From Iris pallida (taxonomy: Eukaryota; Streptophyta; Magnoliopsida; Asparagales; Iridaceae): DNA of 64,000 nt. Shown in pieces: positions 39,801 to 51,800 of the stretch. Numbering within the stretch: position 1 is the first letter of the stretch; every line of letters begins with the position of its first letter. The stretch is taken from positions 17,218,293 to 17,282,292 of the forward strand of contig JANAVB010002199.1 of assembly GCA_029216955.1 (NCBI GenBank). The letters are read 5' to 3'. The notes under the pieces were generated by a model. That model worked only from the letters and a program-made list of their open reading frames with translations. It searched no databases and had not been told where the DNA came from. The position numbers and the translations under genes were made by a program.

Positions 39801-42800
39801 TAAAAAATAAAATTTATTACCATTGGAATATAATGTTATATGAAAAAATGAAACTTGCATGCAAGATATTTTTTCTGAGTTCGATTCTCCATTTTGACAA
39901 AATTTTACTTTTGTCCATAATTTTTTACATGATTAATTTTTTTATAAATAAAATGGACTGTGATATAATGACGCCTAAGACGGCTCACTTCTGAGATTTC
40001 GACATTTTCCAACACAGATTTTACCATTAATACAACATCTCAGTGTAATCATATCCAAGTGATTTCGACATTTCCCAACACAGATTTTACCTTATTCAAA
40101 ATGAATTCTAGCGGTGCAAATTCCACTCATATTAGTGGTATCAGTGCCATTCACCATAATTAATGGTGATCGATACGAAAATATTGGTTTCTTTTTCACA
40201 ACCCTTTAAAATCTATTTATACAGCCAAACTATTCATCTTCACCAGCCTTCAAAACCAATTTATATATATTCAAAACAAAACTAAACAGCCAAACTATTT
40301 AAAATTCACAACCCTACAGAACAGTCTCAAATGTACCATTCTCCGTCCTAAATGTACCATTCTCCGTCCTATATGTATCATTCTCCGTCCTACATGTATC
40401 ATTCTCCATCCTATCTCCGTCCTAAATGTACCATTCTTCGTCCTAAATGTACCATTCTCCGTCCTATATGTACCATTCTCCGTCCTACATGTATCATTCT
40501 TCGTCCTACATTTACTATTCTCCATCCTAAATGTACTATTCTCTGTCCTAAATGTACCATTCTCCGTGTTAGAGGAACGGAGAATGGCCATTAACAGTCC
40601 CAAAAATTGTTCCATACTAAGTTAAAAGCATATAATAGCACCCAAAAAATATTAACAATAGAAAAATTCTACAGAACCCAAACACCAGACTCGAACCTAG
40701 GCCTTCTATGTAAAAGCCAAACAGCACAACCAACTAAGCTTGGAATAAAAAATCAATAATGCTAAGTCTACTACCAAATGCTTACAACACTCTTACAACC
40801 TTCACCCATTGCTGACATGTGGGCCATGGCCCACATGTCAGCAATGGGTGAAGGTTGTAAGAGTGTTGTAAGCATTTGGTTGTAACTGTAGCATTATATC
40901 CCCAACTTCCAATAATGAATAAGAAATTGAATATCCCCAACTTCCAATAAGGAATAAGAAGAGTCGGTTAGGAACGTGTATATATATACATAGGGGTCCC
41001 CATTCATCTGAGTAGATTGCACATTTAACATGGCTCCAAAAAGATCATCTGGTTGGGAACCATTACCAGAGTCTTCTTCCAGTCGTCGCCGAGCCTCTCC
41101 GCTTGAAGCACCCTCTGCACCGCCTCCGGCCCATGACTGGCTGGCAGCGGCTGCAGACTTTCTGACCTCCTGCGGGTTGTCACTGGAGGTCATCGCTCGA
41201 CCTCTTCATCCGGCGTCCAACTTTGACCTGTTGCCGATCACTCCGGAGGAACGAGATTCTCTGGAGAAGAGGGAAGCGTTTCGCCGCCTGTGCCATAGGG
41301 CGGGTGTGCGCACCGTGCAGGACTTTGCGGAGATCCTCCGCGAGGCCAGTGAGGGGTAGACCTCTTTTTTTTCGTTTTTTACAGTTTTTTGTCCTCCTCT
41401 TGTATACTTCGCCGGAGAATGTTCCGGCGACGAAGCTGGGATGTAATGCAATATAATATTTTGTTAACTCAATTTGGTTTCGGCTACAATCAAACTTTTA
41501 CAAACTTCTTACAACTTGCACCCATTTGCTAACTATAGCATTGCTCTTTATCTATTTTTCAATTAACAAATCTTGTTACGTCAAATCCATATATCAGCGA
41601 CGATATTTCCATCAATGACTTGTTACGTCATAGAATTGATTATGCTGTCAGCGTCAATCTTGCCGTCAAATCCATCTTAAATATGATTACAAAGTAAAAT
41701 AGAGGACAACTTTGAGTGTTTCAATTATACTCTTTTCAAGTACATAGTCTTGTTACCAAGTCGTCAAACGTTCAAAAATTTAATCAAATATTCGAAAAAT
41801 GGAAATATTGAGATTAAACTTCACATTCTTAAATATGTTGTCAATTTTTTTTTTAATTAAACATGTTTCCACCACGTTTTTTTTGCCAAATTTTTCAATA
41901 ATTTATACGGAACACGTAGATATATACTAGTAATAATAGTAATAAATTTAATTTTGGAAAGTAGTTTTTAAAATTAGGGTCTCAAAATCCCAAAGGTTTA
42001 TGTAGTAATTTTACATGGATATATACTAGTAATAATAGTAATAAATTTAATTTTGGAAAGTAGTTTTTTAAATTTAATAGTAATAAATTCGACCGTCTTA
42101 TACTAGTAATAATAGTAATAAATTTAATTTAAGACTCAAAACTATTCTAATTTTTTTCACTTCCCAAGGTCATATAAGACAGTCGAATTTTTCCTCTTCT
42201 TCTCTCAAACCCTCTTCCTTCTCCCAAACCCTCTTCTTATCAAAATGCCGCCGAAGAAACAACGACCGTCACCGAAGGGGAAGAATCCACAAAGGGATGC
42301 GATACAGGCCCGAAGGACAGAACTTGCAAGGGCAGCGAAATCCAAGATTATGGTCGCTAGGGCAGAGGCCGAAAGGGCAGCGACGGAAGCAGCAGCGGCG
42401 GCAGCGACGATGAAAGCGGAGGCGGCAGCCAAGCCACCTGCAAAAAAGGCTAAAAAACTCAATGCTCGACAAAGACCGGAAAATCTATCTTCGATACAGA
42501 GTCGTCGGAAGACTCAACTTATGAAAATCGAAGGCGTACTCAAGCGAAGGCTAAGGTGGCAACGGATACAGAGTCATCAGCGTACTCTGAAGATTTTGAA
42601 TCCTCATCAGAAGAGGAAAATAAAGAGGAAGAGCAATCATCAAATAAGTCCCAGGACGGAGAGGAGGTAAAAAAATTTAAAGACTCTAAATCTAAAAAGA
42701 TTTACATTAAATATTTCAAGAAAAAGGCTGTTATGCCTGAAAGATCAATTAAGATGGATGATGTCGAAGACGATGCTTTTCTGGATATATTGAAATTCTA

Positions 42801-45800
42801 TCAATTGGAAAATCTGAACAAATCCTGTCTTGAGAAAATCTCCCAAACAATAGTAAGAGAATTTTACTCAAATCTTCCGGCTGAAATTAAAGAAAAAGAA
42901 GAGGATCAACAACTGGTGTTTCTGAGAGGGAAACTGATTAGGGTAAATACTGCTGTCATCAACGAATTTTATGGATTTGATCCAGTTCCTGAGTTTGATA
43001 TGAAAGATATTGATAATGTTTCCATGACGGATGCAATTCATGAGATTAGAGGTGTATCAATGGGTGCCAAGACCCCTCAAAATGTATACAAAGATCAATT
43101 AAAAACTTTGTATAAATTATTGTATGCCTACGTATCTCAAACACTCAACCCTACTGGACATGAGTTTTCCATCCATCCCGAGAGAGTAAAATTCCTTTAT
43201 TATATGGGGAAAAAAAAAATGATGGATATAGGTTCCTACATGTTCAGTAGAATGATGCATCTCGTGGGAAAACCAACTGCAAGGACAGCTCTCCCTTTCG
43301 AAGGATTTGTATGCTCGATGGCTAGTAAACATTCTGTCCCAAGCTTAGCAGGGGATGTTTATATTAAAAACAAAGGCCCCATGAGAAAACTAACCTTCAC
43401 TCGAATGTTTGGAAAACGGACAGCAGCTGCAAGCAAACCATCAACATCTGGAAAACCATCAACTTATGGAATCAAAAACACTAAGGACAAGGTTGATGAT
43501 CTATACAATTTTGTTGCTGCAAACTTTGAGAATGTCTTCAAAGAGATGAAGACTATATCCGACAACCAGAAGTTGATTCTGGATAAGATTAACCAGATAG
43601 AGGTTGAATTTGCTGACCAAGAATAAGATTTTTCTTCCCTCATGAAGAAGGTAAATGGGGCTAGCCCAAACTCTTATGTAAAAATACACACTGTGCACAT
43701 TGACACTTTAATGCTAGCCATCACTTTGATTTATGTTTCTGGATGTCATTTCTACATATACAGTGAGTCCATACTGACTATAATTTTTTTTATTCCGTCC
43801 CTCAAGGTGTAGGTGAAGGATATTTTGAGAAAGAAGAAGAAGAAAAAAAAAAGAAACAAGAAGAAGAAGATGGAGATGGCTATGAAGATTCATCTTTTGA
43901 GTTTTGAATCTTTTATTTCAATTTGGAAGTAATATTTGACTTGTAATATGGTTCTGAATATTTGTTGGTCATGACGGTCAACTAAATTTTGTGTTTGAAA
44001 TATTGTAAGACTAAACTTTTTGCTTGTACTAAGTGCATATTTCGTAATTTGTTTGAAAAATGTAATATGGTCTTGAATTTAGACTAGGTCTGATATTTAT
44101 TTGGATTATTGTATTGTGAATTATGCAGGTTCTATGTTGAATTACTAACATGGATTGGACAGATTACTGTAACGTGAATTATGCAGTTTATTGGACTTGG
44201 AAAGAAGTATACTTAATTTGATTATGATTTTTTGGTTGAAGCGTTTATTTGATTGGCAGTTGGCCTTCATAGATGATATTGATATTTTGGTGTATTCCTT
44301 TGATTTGCAGATGTCCATCATAGATTTCATGAGTCCTGGGTGCATTCCTAGGGTTTACAGATGGCCTCATTACGGATGCATTCCTGGGATCACTAAAACT
44401 TTATTTGATTGTAATGTGTTTTGCTTTCTGTAAAAAAAATCATTACATCGATGCCATCAGTATGAATTCGATGCCAGTGCCTGTTCATCTCTTGTTATTG
44501 CTGAAGCAAAATTGTATCCTGCCTGTTCATCCCTTGTTATTGCTGAAGCATAATTGTAATCCTGCATGTTCATCCTTTGTTATTGCCATCAGTACATCGA
44601 TGCCATCAGTATGAAGTCGATGCCAGTGTAATGCATAATGTAATGTAAGAAAAATTCTCTTTGATAGTAGGTTAATTATATTCAAACACTCGCAAGAAAT
44701 TTTGTGCAGCCATACAGTGGAAGCCTGATAAAATGATATTCAGATTTTCTTGAACATGATTTAATATTAAATGAATATACTTTGGTAAATGATATTAAAA
44801 ATACAGTAAATATTTGGTAAAAAAAAATATGAGATACTTGAACATTTCCAGTCCTAATGTACCATACTTTGTTAAAAGTACAGAGAGTGTCCATTCTCCA
44901 TTTTCAAAGAACGGAGAATGACCATTCTCCATGTTAAAGGAACGGAGAATGGCCATTCTGAGAATGGCCATTCTCCGTGTTAAAAGCAAAGAGAATGGTT
45001 ATTCTTCGTCCATTCGCCGTGTTAAAAGCAAAGAGAATGGCCATTCTCCGTGTTAAAAGCAAAGAGAATGGCCATTCACCGTCCAAAAAAAATATTATCT
45101 TCGAAAATATTATCATTAGAAAAGTAAAAAATATTTTGTCCGATCAATATAGATTTTTTTTTTAAATATGTGAGCAGATGATCCGTCCGACCTCAGAAGC
45201 AGGTTTTCTCAGGTCACCACCACCACCATGACATGTAGCTTTATTAACAAAATATTAAATTATTAGATGAAAAATAAGATTTCTGACAATGGCATGGACA
45301 GTAAAATTAGAGCGGCGCCGCTGGTACTTCTTCTTATTCGAGGAGGTTTCGACGACGTCCGACGCGAACCGGACCGATTCTTCTCGGCGTAGCTGGTACT
45401 CATCGTTGTTCTAGGAGGGCTCGACGACGTTCGACGCGATCCGGACCGATTCTTATTTCCTTCTTCATCTCCGTTTCTCTTTCCACCACCACCACCACGA
45501 CCTGTAACCAAAATTTTTTTTACGAAATATTAAATTGGATGGACGAAAGAGAGAGTAAATATGAGTTAATTTAGGGTGTTCATTAAAAAAATTAAAGTGA
45601 AGAATGACCTGCTAAAGCAAGTTACTAACAGGTCAAAAGTCTAAATCAGCATTAAATGATGTTTCTACTCTATTATTCAATCCGAACCATTGGATCAACA
45701 TCCAATGGTCCAAATTTCGGATGTATCGATACATCCTTTTCCAGGAGATGTATTGTAGAACGATCCTTTATATAAAAGAAATATCTTTTCAATGATATAC

Positions 45801-48800
45801 TTTTCAATTTGTTATGTAGTTGGCATAAGCACTAGCTAGAATTTTATAATAAGTTTATTGAGCTACATTTTTTTTCTTCTATTTGGACAAATTTTATGAG
45901 CTGATAAACAAAGTCAACTTTTGGCTTTAAGTCTGTATATTATTCTATCTCGTCAAGCTTTCTCATTTTAAAGAGTTGCTCTCGAGCCGAGTTCAAGATC
46001 CCAAATATTATAGAGGGCAAGCTAAGCTTAATTTTAGGCTCGTCTTAAAGCTCGAGCCCTGGCCGAACAAGACCGGAGGGTGTTCGCTCAAAGCTCAGCT
46101 CGTTAGCACCCCTAGATTTGCGCCACGTTTCACTATTTCAAAGTTGTCTTCCTGTCAAACAAAACAATATCATGTTCATTTCCAGTGTAAAGTGTAACTG
46201 TAAACTGCATCCTTGGTACACACCCATCACTGCCATTGTTAGTGGTGGCTCCAACTCTCACATATACAATTCTCATACCACTCTCTCTTTTAAATGTCTT
46301 TTTTCGCTAGTATACATCATTTTATGGTTTCGTCTTTGTTAAATATATGGTTGGTATACCCCCTTGTTAGCAATCACTCGAATAAAACTCGTATTGTACG
46401 CGAATTTTTTCGTATCTTTCAGAAACGTATAATACTTGCGTACTTTTGAAAGGTTCGAATTAGTACGTAAATTTTAAGCATGCGAAGTTTTAAACGTGTT
46501 CCATATAAATTATTAAAATTTTGGCACAAAAAACGTGGTGGAAACCTGTTTAATTAACCAAAATTGACAACGTATTTAAGAATACGAAGTTTTTAACCTC
46601 AATATTTACATTTTTCGAATATTTCACCAAAATTTTTTAATGTATTTTATTTGCACTGAGCTGATTTAGACTCGTACTCTTGCCGTCCCGAATTCTTCCC
46701 GTTTGACAAATTGCTAACAAGGGGGTATACCCATCTTAGAGTCAGGAGTTTGTTGTCCTCGAGAAATGTTGGTGATGTGTAGAAACGACTTGTGAAGATA
46801 TGAAATTGTGCAGGAATTTAGGGAAGCAAGCGCAGTTATTTTTCTTGGTTGCTTCAGTTTAATTAGCGGTTAGTACTACACGGTATGTTGTGTCCATGGA
46901 TTGAAGTTATACAGAAGGATGTGGTTTTTGTTAGCGTTACAGAGGAAGTGACCCTTAAAAGAACTGAATGTAAGAAATGATTCAAACAACTCACCCCAAA
47001 ATTTTGGGATAAAGACATTTTTGTTGTTATGTTATCCAAGTTTATTCATAATTATCCAAACACTTTAATATGGGTATCCATCAAATTAATGCTTGCTTTT
47101 AATCTTAGTCTCGTCATTTTTTTGACTCAATGATGTTATTTAGGCGCATCAAGTGGAATCGGTGCTGAAACATCTCGTGTTCTTGCACTGCGAGGAGCTC
47201 ATGTTATCCTTGCGGTCAGGAACTTGTCTGCCGGTACTGATGTCAAAGAGGCAATCATAAAAGAGATCCCCTCTGCTAAGGTTGATGTAATGGAATTAGA
47301 TCTCAGCTCAATGGCAACTGTAAGGAAGTTTGCAGCAGATTTCATTTCACTGAACCTCCCACTGAACATTCTCATGTAAGATCATGAAACTGAACACTTT
47401 GAGCTATGTATCATATAGATGTCTTGTGATATCTGCAGTGGCGTAGCCAGATTTTTAATCTATTAAAAAAAGTAATAAATCATAATAAATGTGAAAAATA
47501 ATGATGATATGGTTGACGGTTTCAGAACTGGACGAAATTTACAATGTAGGAACTTCGACGTTGCGTATTCAATGACGCACGTCTCGTTGCGATGCGAAGT
47601 GCGCTCGAAGAATAATTACAAAAATTTCGAAAAATATCATTACAGTAGAATTCGACGGATTAGGACAAAATTCGTTGTGCACAGTCGACGAATTCGAGTT
47701 TCGTCAATATCCACAAGTCGACTATGACCATACGCATCATAAATAATGAATTTTTTATGCAAAACATGTTACACGACAAAATTAGTAATATCACTATTTT
47801 GGTTATATACTAGTATAGATATTTTTTCCCCTCAAACTCGGCATATCATAACCCAAGTAGACCCTAAAGGAATTTTCGTATTCTGTATTGTTTGTTCTCC
47901 TTTTAGGGAGCGGATCTGTCTCTCAAGGTTCAAACAGAATAATATTTTTGGTTACATATTAAATGTTTATATACATTGGATTACATGTATAGAGTTTCTT
48001 TGTCATTGACGTGCACATTTTCCATCCACGTCTTTCCGACTCTAATCCATTTGACATTGATGTTTGAATGAAAACTACATATATAAACTAAAAAAAAAAA
48101 GAAGTCAAAACTGGCTACGGCACTGTAATTATTCTTCGAGCACACTTCGGATCGCGACGAGACGTGCGTCATTGAATGCGCAACGTCGAACTTCCTACAT
48201 TATAAATTTCGTCCGCTTCTGAAACCGTCAACCAGATCATCATTATTTTTTTATATTTATTATAATTTATTACTTTTTTTAATAGTAAGGGTCGTACCCT
48301 CTAGGTTAAAATTCTGGCTACGCCACTGAATACGTCTATGTGTCCGAATTCATCTATGTTGGTAATTAAGCTGCTCACGCAATTTCTTTAATTTGCAGCA
48401 ATAACGCAGGAGTAGGGGTGGACAAGTTCACGCTTTCTACTGATGGCATAGAGATGCATTTCGCAACAAACCACATAGGTCATTTTCTCTTGACGCAACT
48501 TTTACTGGAGAAGATGGAAGATACATGGCGTACGAGTGGCACGGAAGGTAGAATTGTTATTGTGTCATCAGAAGGTTACAGGTTGTCCTACCGTGAGGGA
48601 ATCCGTTTTGATAAGATCAATAGTGAATCGGGGTGAGTATTATTACACACAAACTTGTCTTAATGACTTGAACACAAATGTGAATTTTACCTGTTTTTCT
48701 GTTTTTTTTTTTTTTTTTTTTTTTCAGGTACAATAGTTTTGTTTCATATGGGCAATCAAAGCTCGCAAACATATTGCACGCACAAGAGCTTTCCTGCTAC

Positions 48801-51800
48801 CTTAAGGTATATATGTATATCTACGGAACATATAGGCAATAATTAACATTTTGGTACTCCCAATCAGGGCCGGCCCTAGGGCAAGCCCAACAAGCCAGCG
48901 GACTTGGACAACCCCCGGCCCTAGGACAACCAACCGGTCCATAAATTAAACCAAAAAAAAAATCATCCATCAAAAGGAAATGAAAGGAAAGGAGCTGGAA
49001 ATGAAAGGAAAGAAAAAGGAAAGTAGCTTGAAAGGAAAGGAAATGAAAGGTGCTGGAGCTCTAAAGGATGATTCTCTTTATCTTCGAATTATTTGAGGAA
49101 GAATACAATATTGTTGGTCTTTACTTGTGAAAAAGTATGGTATTTGATGTAGCAGTGTTGTATTGTTTTATTTGAAACATGGTTAACTTTTCTTTGGATG
49201 TTGGCTTCAGTGCCGGTCTATCGGTCTATCTGATCATCTGTCTAATTAGGTTTTTAAGATACCTCCTACTTAAGTATAGTTCAGTTGTTGTGCAAACATG
49301 TGGTTTGCTTCATATAAATGTGAGCTTTGTCTTTTTAGTGTATTCCTTCTTTTCAGCCTAAAAGGGATTGGCGTGACAATTTTATGAGATAGTTAGGTTG
49401 CTGCTGCATGTAACATCCTAGAAACAATGGTTTGTCCACTAAATGTTTAAAGCATTCCTTGATACTTTGCAGACTTGAAAGTTATTATGGAAAGTTGAGA
49501 TGTAGAAAGTCTCAGTTCTATGTGGGTCTATATAGTACATACTCGATCCCTTCCCAGCCAAATCAACATATACAACCTTGAGACTAAACAGTCTTTGTTC
49601 AAGATCTAGTGAGTCCAACAATTAGGTTATCTACCATCTTAATAAGATAATAACCATATTTTTTTATGTAGTGTCACTCATTGTAATAAGGGGCAACCAA
49701 AGTTTCTTCCGGCGGGGACAACCCATCATCGTAGGCCGGCCCTGCTCCCAATATTATATGAAGTAGGGTTAAAGTGTAAAAAAATCCTCCTTAGGTTTGC
49801 ATCGTAAGCAAAATAAGACTCGTCAGAAAACTAAAGCAATTATCCCCTCCTTTAATTTGCCGCTTCAGCAAAAGAGCCCATGCCGTTGATTAGCCGTTAG
49901 AAACGACCGTTAATAACTTTTTTTAAACAAAATACCCAAAATGCCCTCCTCTACTCCACCAGCGGTGGCCGGCTCCCCTCATCCTCCGTTGGCCGGCCAC
50001 CCTCGACCCGCCCCTCTCCCTCCGCTGGCCGCCCCCCTCGACCCGTCCCCTCCTCCCTCCGTTGGCCGGCCCCCTTCGACCCCCCCCCCCCCCCCCTCCT
50101 CCTCCCTCTGCTGGCCGCCCCCTTGTCCCTCCGCTGGCCGCCACCCCTCGACCCCCCTCCCTTCGCTGGCCGGCGACCCTCCCCCCTCCTCTGGCCAGCC
50201 CCGCTCGACCCGCCCCCACCGCCGGAGAAAGGGAAGGGGGGGGAAGAGAGGAGGGGGGGATAAAATCGTCTTTTTAGACGTATTTTAACGGCTGTTAACG
50301 GCATGGGTGCAAACTGAACAAAAATAAAAATGTGAGGGTCTTTTTAAACTAGGGGTCTTTAAATGTAAAAATGCAAATCTAAGAAGGCTTTTTTTTTGCA
50401 GTTTACCCACATAAAGTAATATTGTCATACCCATACATTTAGCCTGTAGTTCTTGCCTTCCCCCCGCAAATGCTTATATATCGTGCTAATTAGACTGCTA
50501 AACGTTATTAATTCATCAGGATGTTTGTTTTATATGATGACACAGCTGACCCACATTGCTAATGTTTTCTTAATTAGTTTATATTTTAAGTTTGTTGTCG
50601 GTATAGGAAAGAGGGGTAGAAGTGACTGCTAATTCCATTCATCCGGGGGCTGTTAGCACCAACATACTGCGGCATCACAGTTTTGTTAGTGGTAAGACAC
50701 TTTTCTATTTACTTCTGGATTACTCTTCAGTTTGATATCTATGTTTTTCTATTAAGAAATGTTGATAATGTAACTCACATTTTCCAACAATAATACCAAC
50801 CATATCCCCTAAGGGTATGCTTGGCAATGATAGGGGTAGCGGTTATAAGGTGTTTTTAGAGTACCGGTTATGAGCGGTTATGAGGGGTCCGATTTTGGAT
50901 GGTTTTTAAGTAGCGGCTTTTAAACCAGTCCAATACATGCTTGGTAATTCACTAACGAGCGGTTCTGAAATTTTTTTACACGAATAAAATTACATAGGAA
51001 AGGATATCAGTAGTTATAATTATATATTTTTTGTCAGGATATAAAGAGAATAAAATAATAAAGTTGCTCAAAACCCATCGATTTGGGGTGTTTATAAAGC
51101 TACCCAAAATTACATTATACCGATTTTGGAGGGCTTTTGAGCCGACCAAAATCAATACCTCAAAAAAATTAACAAGCAAGAGTTTTCATAAATGGTCGGT
51201 TCAAAAACATAGAACCGGCAAGCATACCCTAAGTTCCTATGAGTTTACTATGAACTGTAGGCTTTGCTTAAAAGCTTAATATTTCTAAAAAGGAGGGATA
51301 GAAAAGAATATGGATTGGTTTGTTGATCTATTGCTTGTGCATACAGCTTGATGTGATCCAATATGCTTTCTTTCTTCCCAAACTCTTATCATCCATTGAT
51401 CGGTTGTTTAAGTTTCTATGAGGAAGGGCTTCTATCAAAATTAGATTTGAAGTGTTGCTGCATGATCCTGGGAATTTAAACTTCGTGAACAAAAGTAGGT
51501 CTACCCAAATAAAACTAACAGTCGACTAGACCAGTATAATTTTACATCTTTATAAGTCGTTTGCTTTCATCCCTGTAAATAATTTTCTTCAAAAATTTAA
51601 CTATTGCTTGCGCTTGATCCATAGCTTTAGAGCTTGTTTTATCTTGATATTTCGAATATTTGCTGGCATAAATGTTTTAGGCCATTGATAAAGGCACAAG
51701 AACAAGAAAAAATGTTAGGGGCATCAAGATTTTGGCAATTTTCAGAAACTCAGGACTGCCAATATTTTGACAGTCCAGTGCATATCCAATCTCGATATCC

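Larger units (their letters stand above)
7603..45766. mobile_element. Giant 38-kb Mutator-like element carrying gene cargo
   Basis: The left end at 7603 (G) and the right end at 45766 (C) form inverted repeats of about 230 bp: TTCTACAATACATC at the tip, GGATGTATCGATACATCC next, then CATCATTTAATGCTG, TTGACCT, AGCAGGTCATTCTTC and CCCTAAATTAACTCATATTTACT. Identity is roughly four fifths by eye. The 9 bases outside, TTTATATAA at 7594-7602 and 45767-45775, are identical. A 9-bp duplication is the Mutator signature. Subterminal homology continues inward (8487-8607 against 45226-45505, inverted). Cargo includes a C48 protease gene, a mobile-domain/Ulp1 gene, a FAR1-type transposase, an F-box gene and two other genes. 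About 15 kb of the length is later LTR and MITE insertions. The cis ends look complete, but the only transposase seen is broken, so it is probably not autonomous now. Confidence 0.85.
7413..46114. mobile_element. hAT-type element split by the giant MULE
   Basis: The left half (7413-7602) begins TAGGGGTGTTAAC and the right half (45767-46114) ends GTTAGCACCCCTA. Both show the AGCTCG-rich subterminal sequence usual for this hAT type, in opposite orientation. Joined without the MULE the element would be about 540 bp, a non-autonomous hAT. The candidate 8-bp duplications AGTTGCAC (7405-7412) and ATTTGCGC (46116-46123) agree at 6 of 8 bases, so the insertion is old or the ends are slightly misplaced. 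It lies in intron 1 of the TIC32-like gene. Confidence 0.7.

Noticed and set aside
49923..50304. Long Gly/Arg- or Pro-rich frames on both strands
   Set aside because: They arise from the GGCCGGC minisatellite in intron 4; all frames are open because the repeat lacks stop codons.
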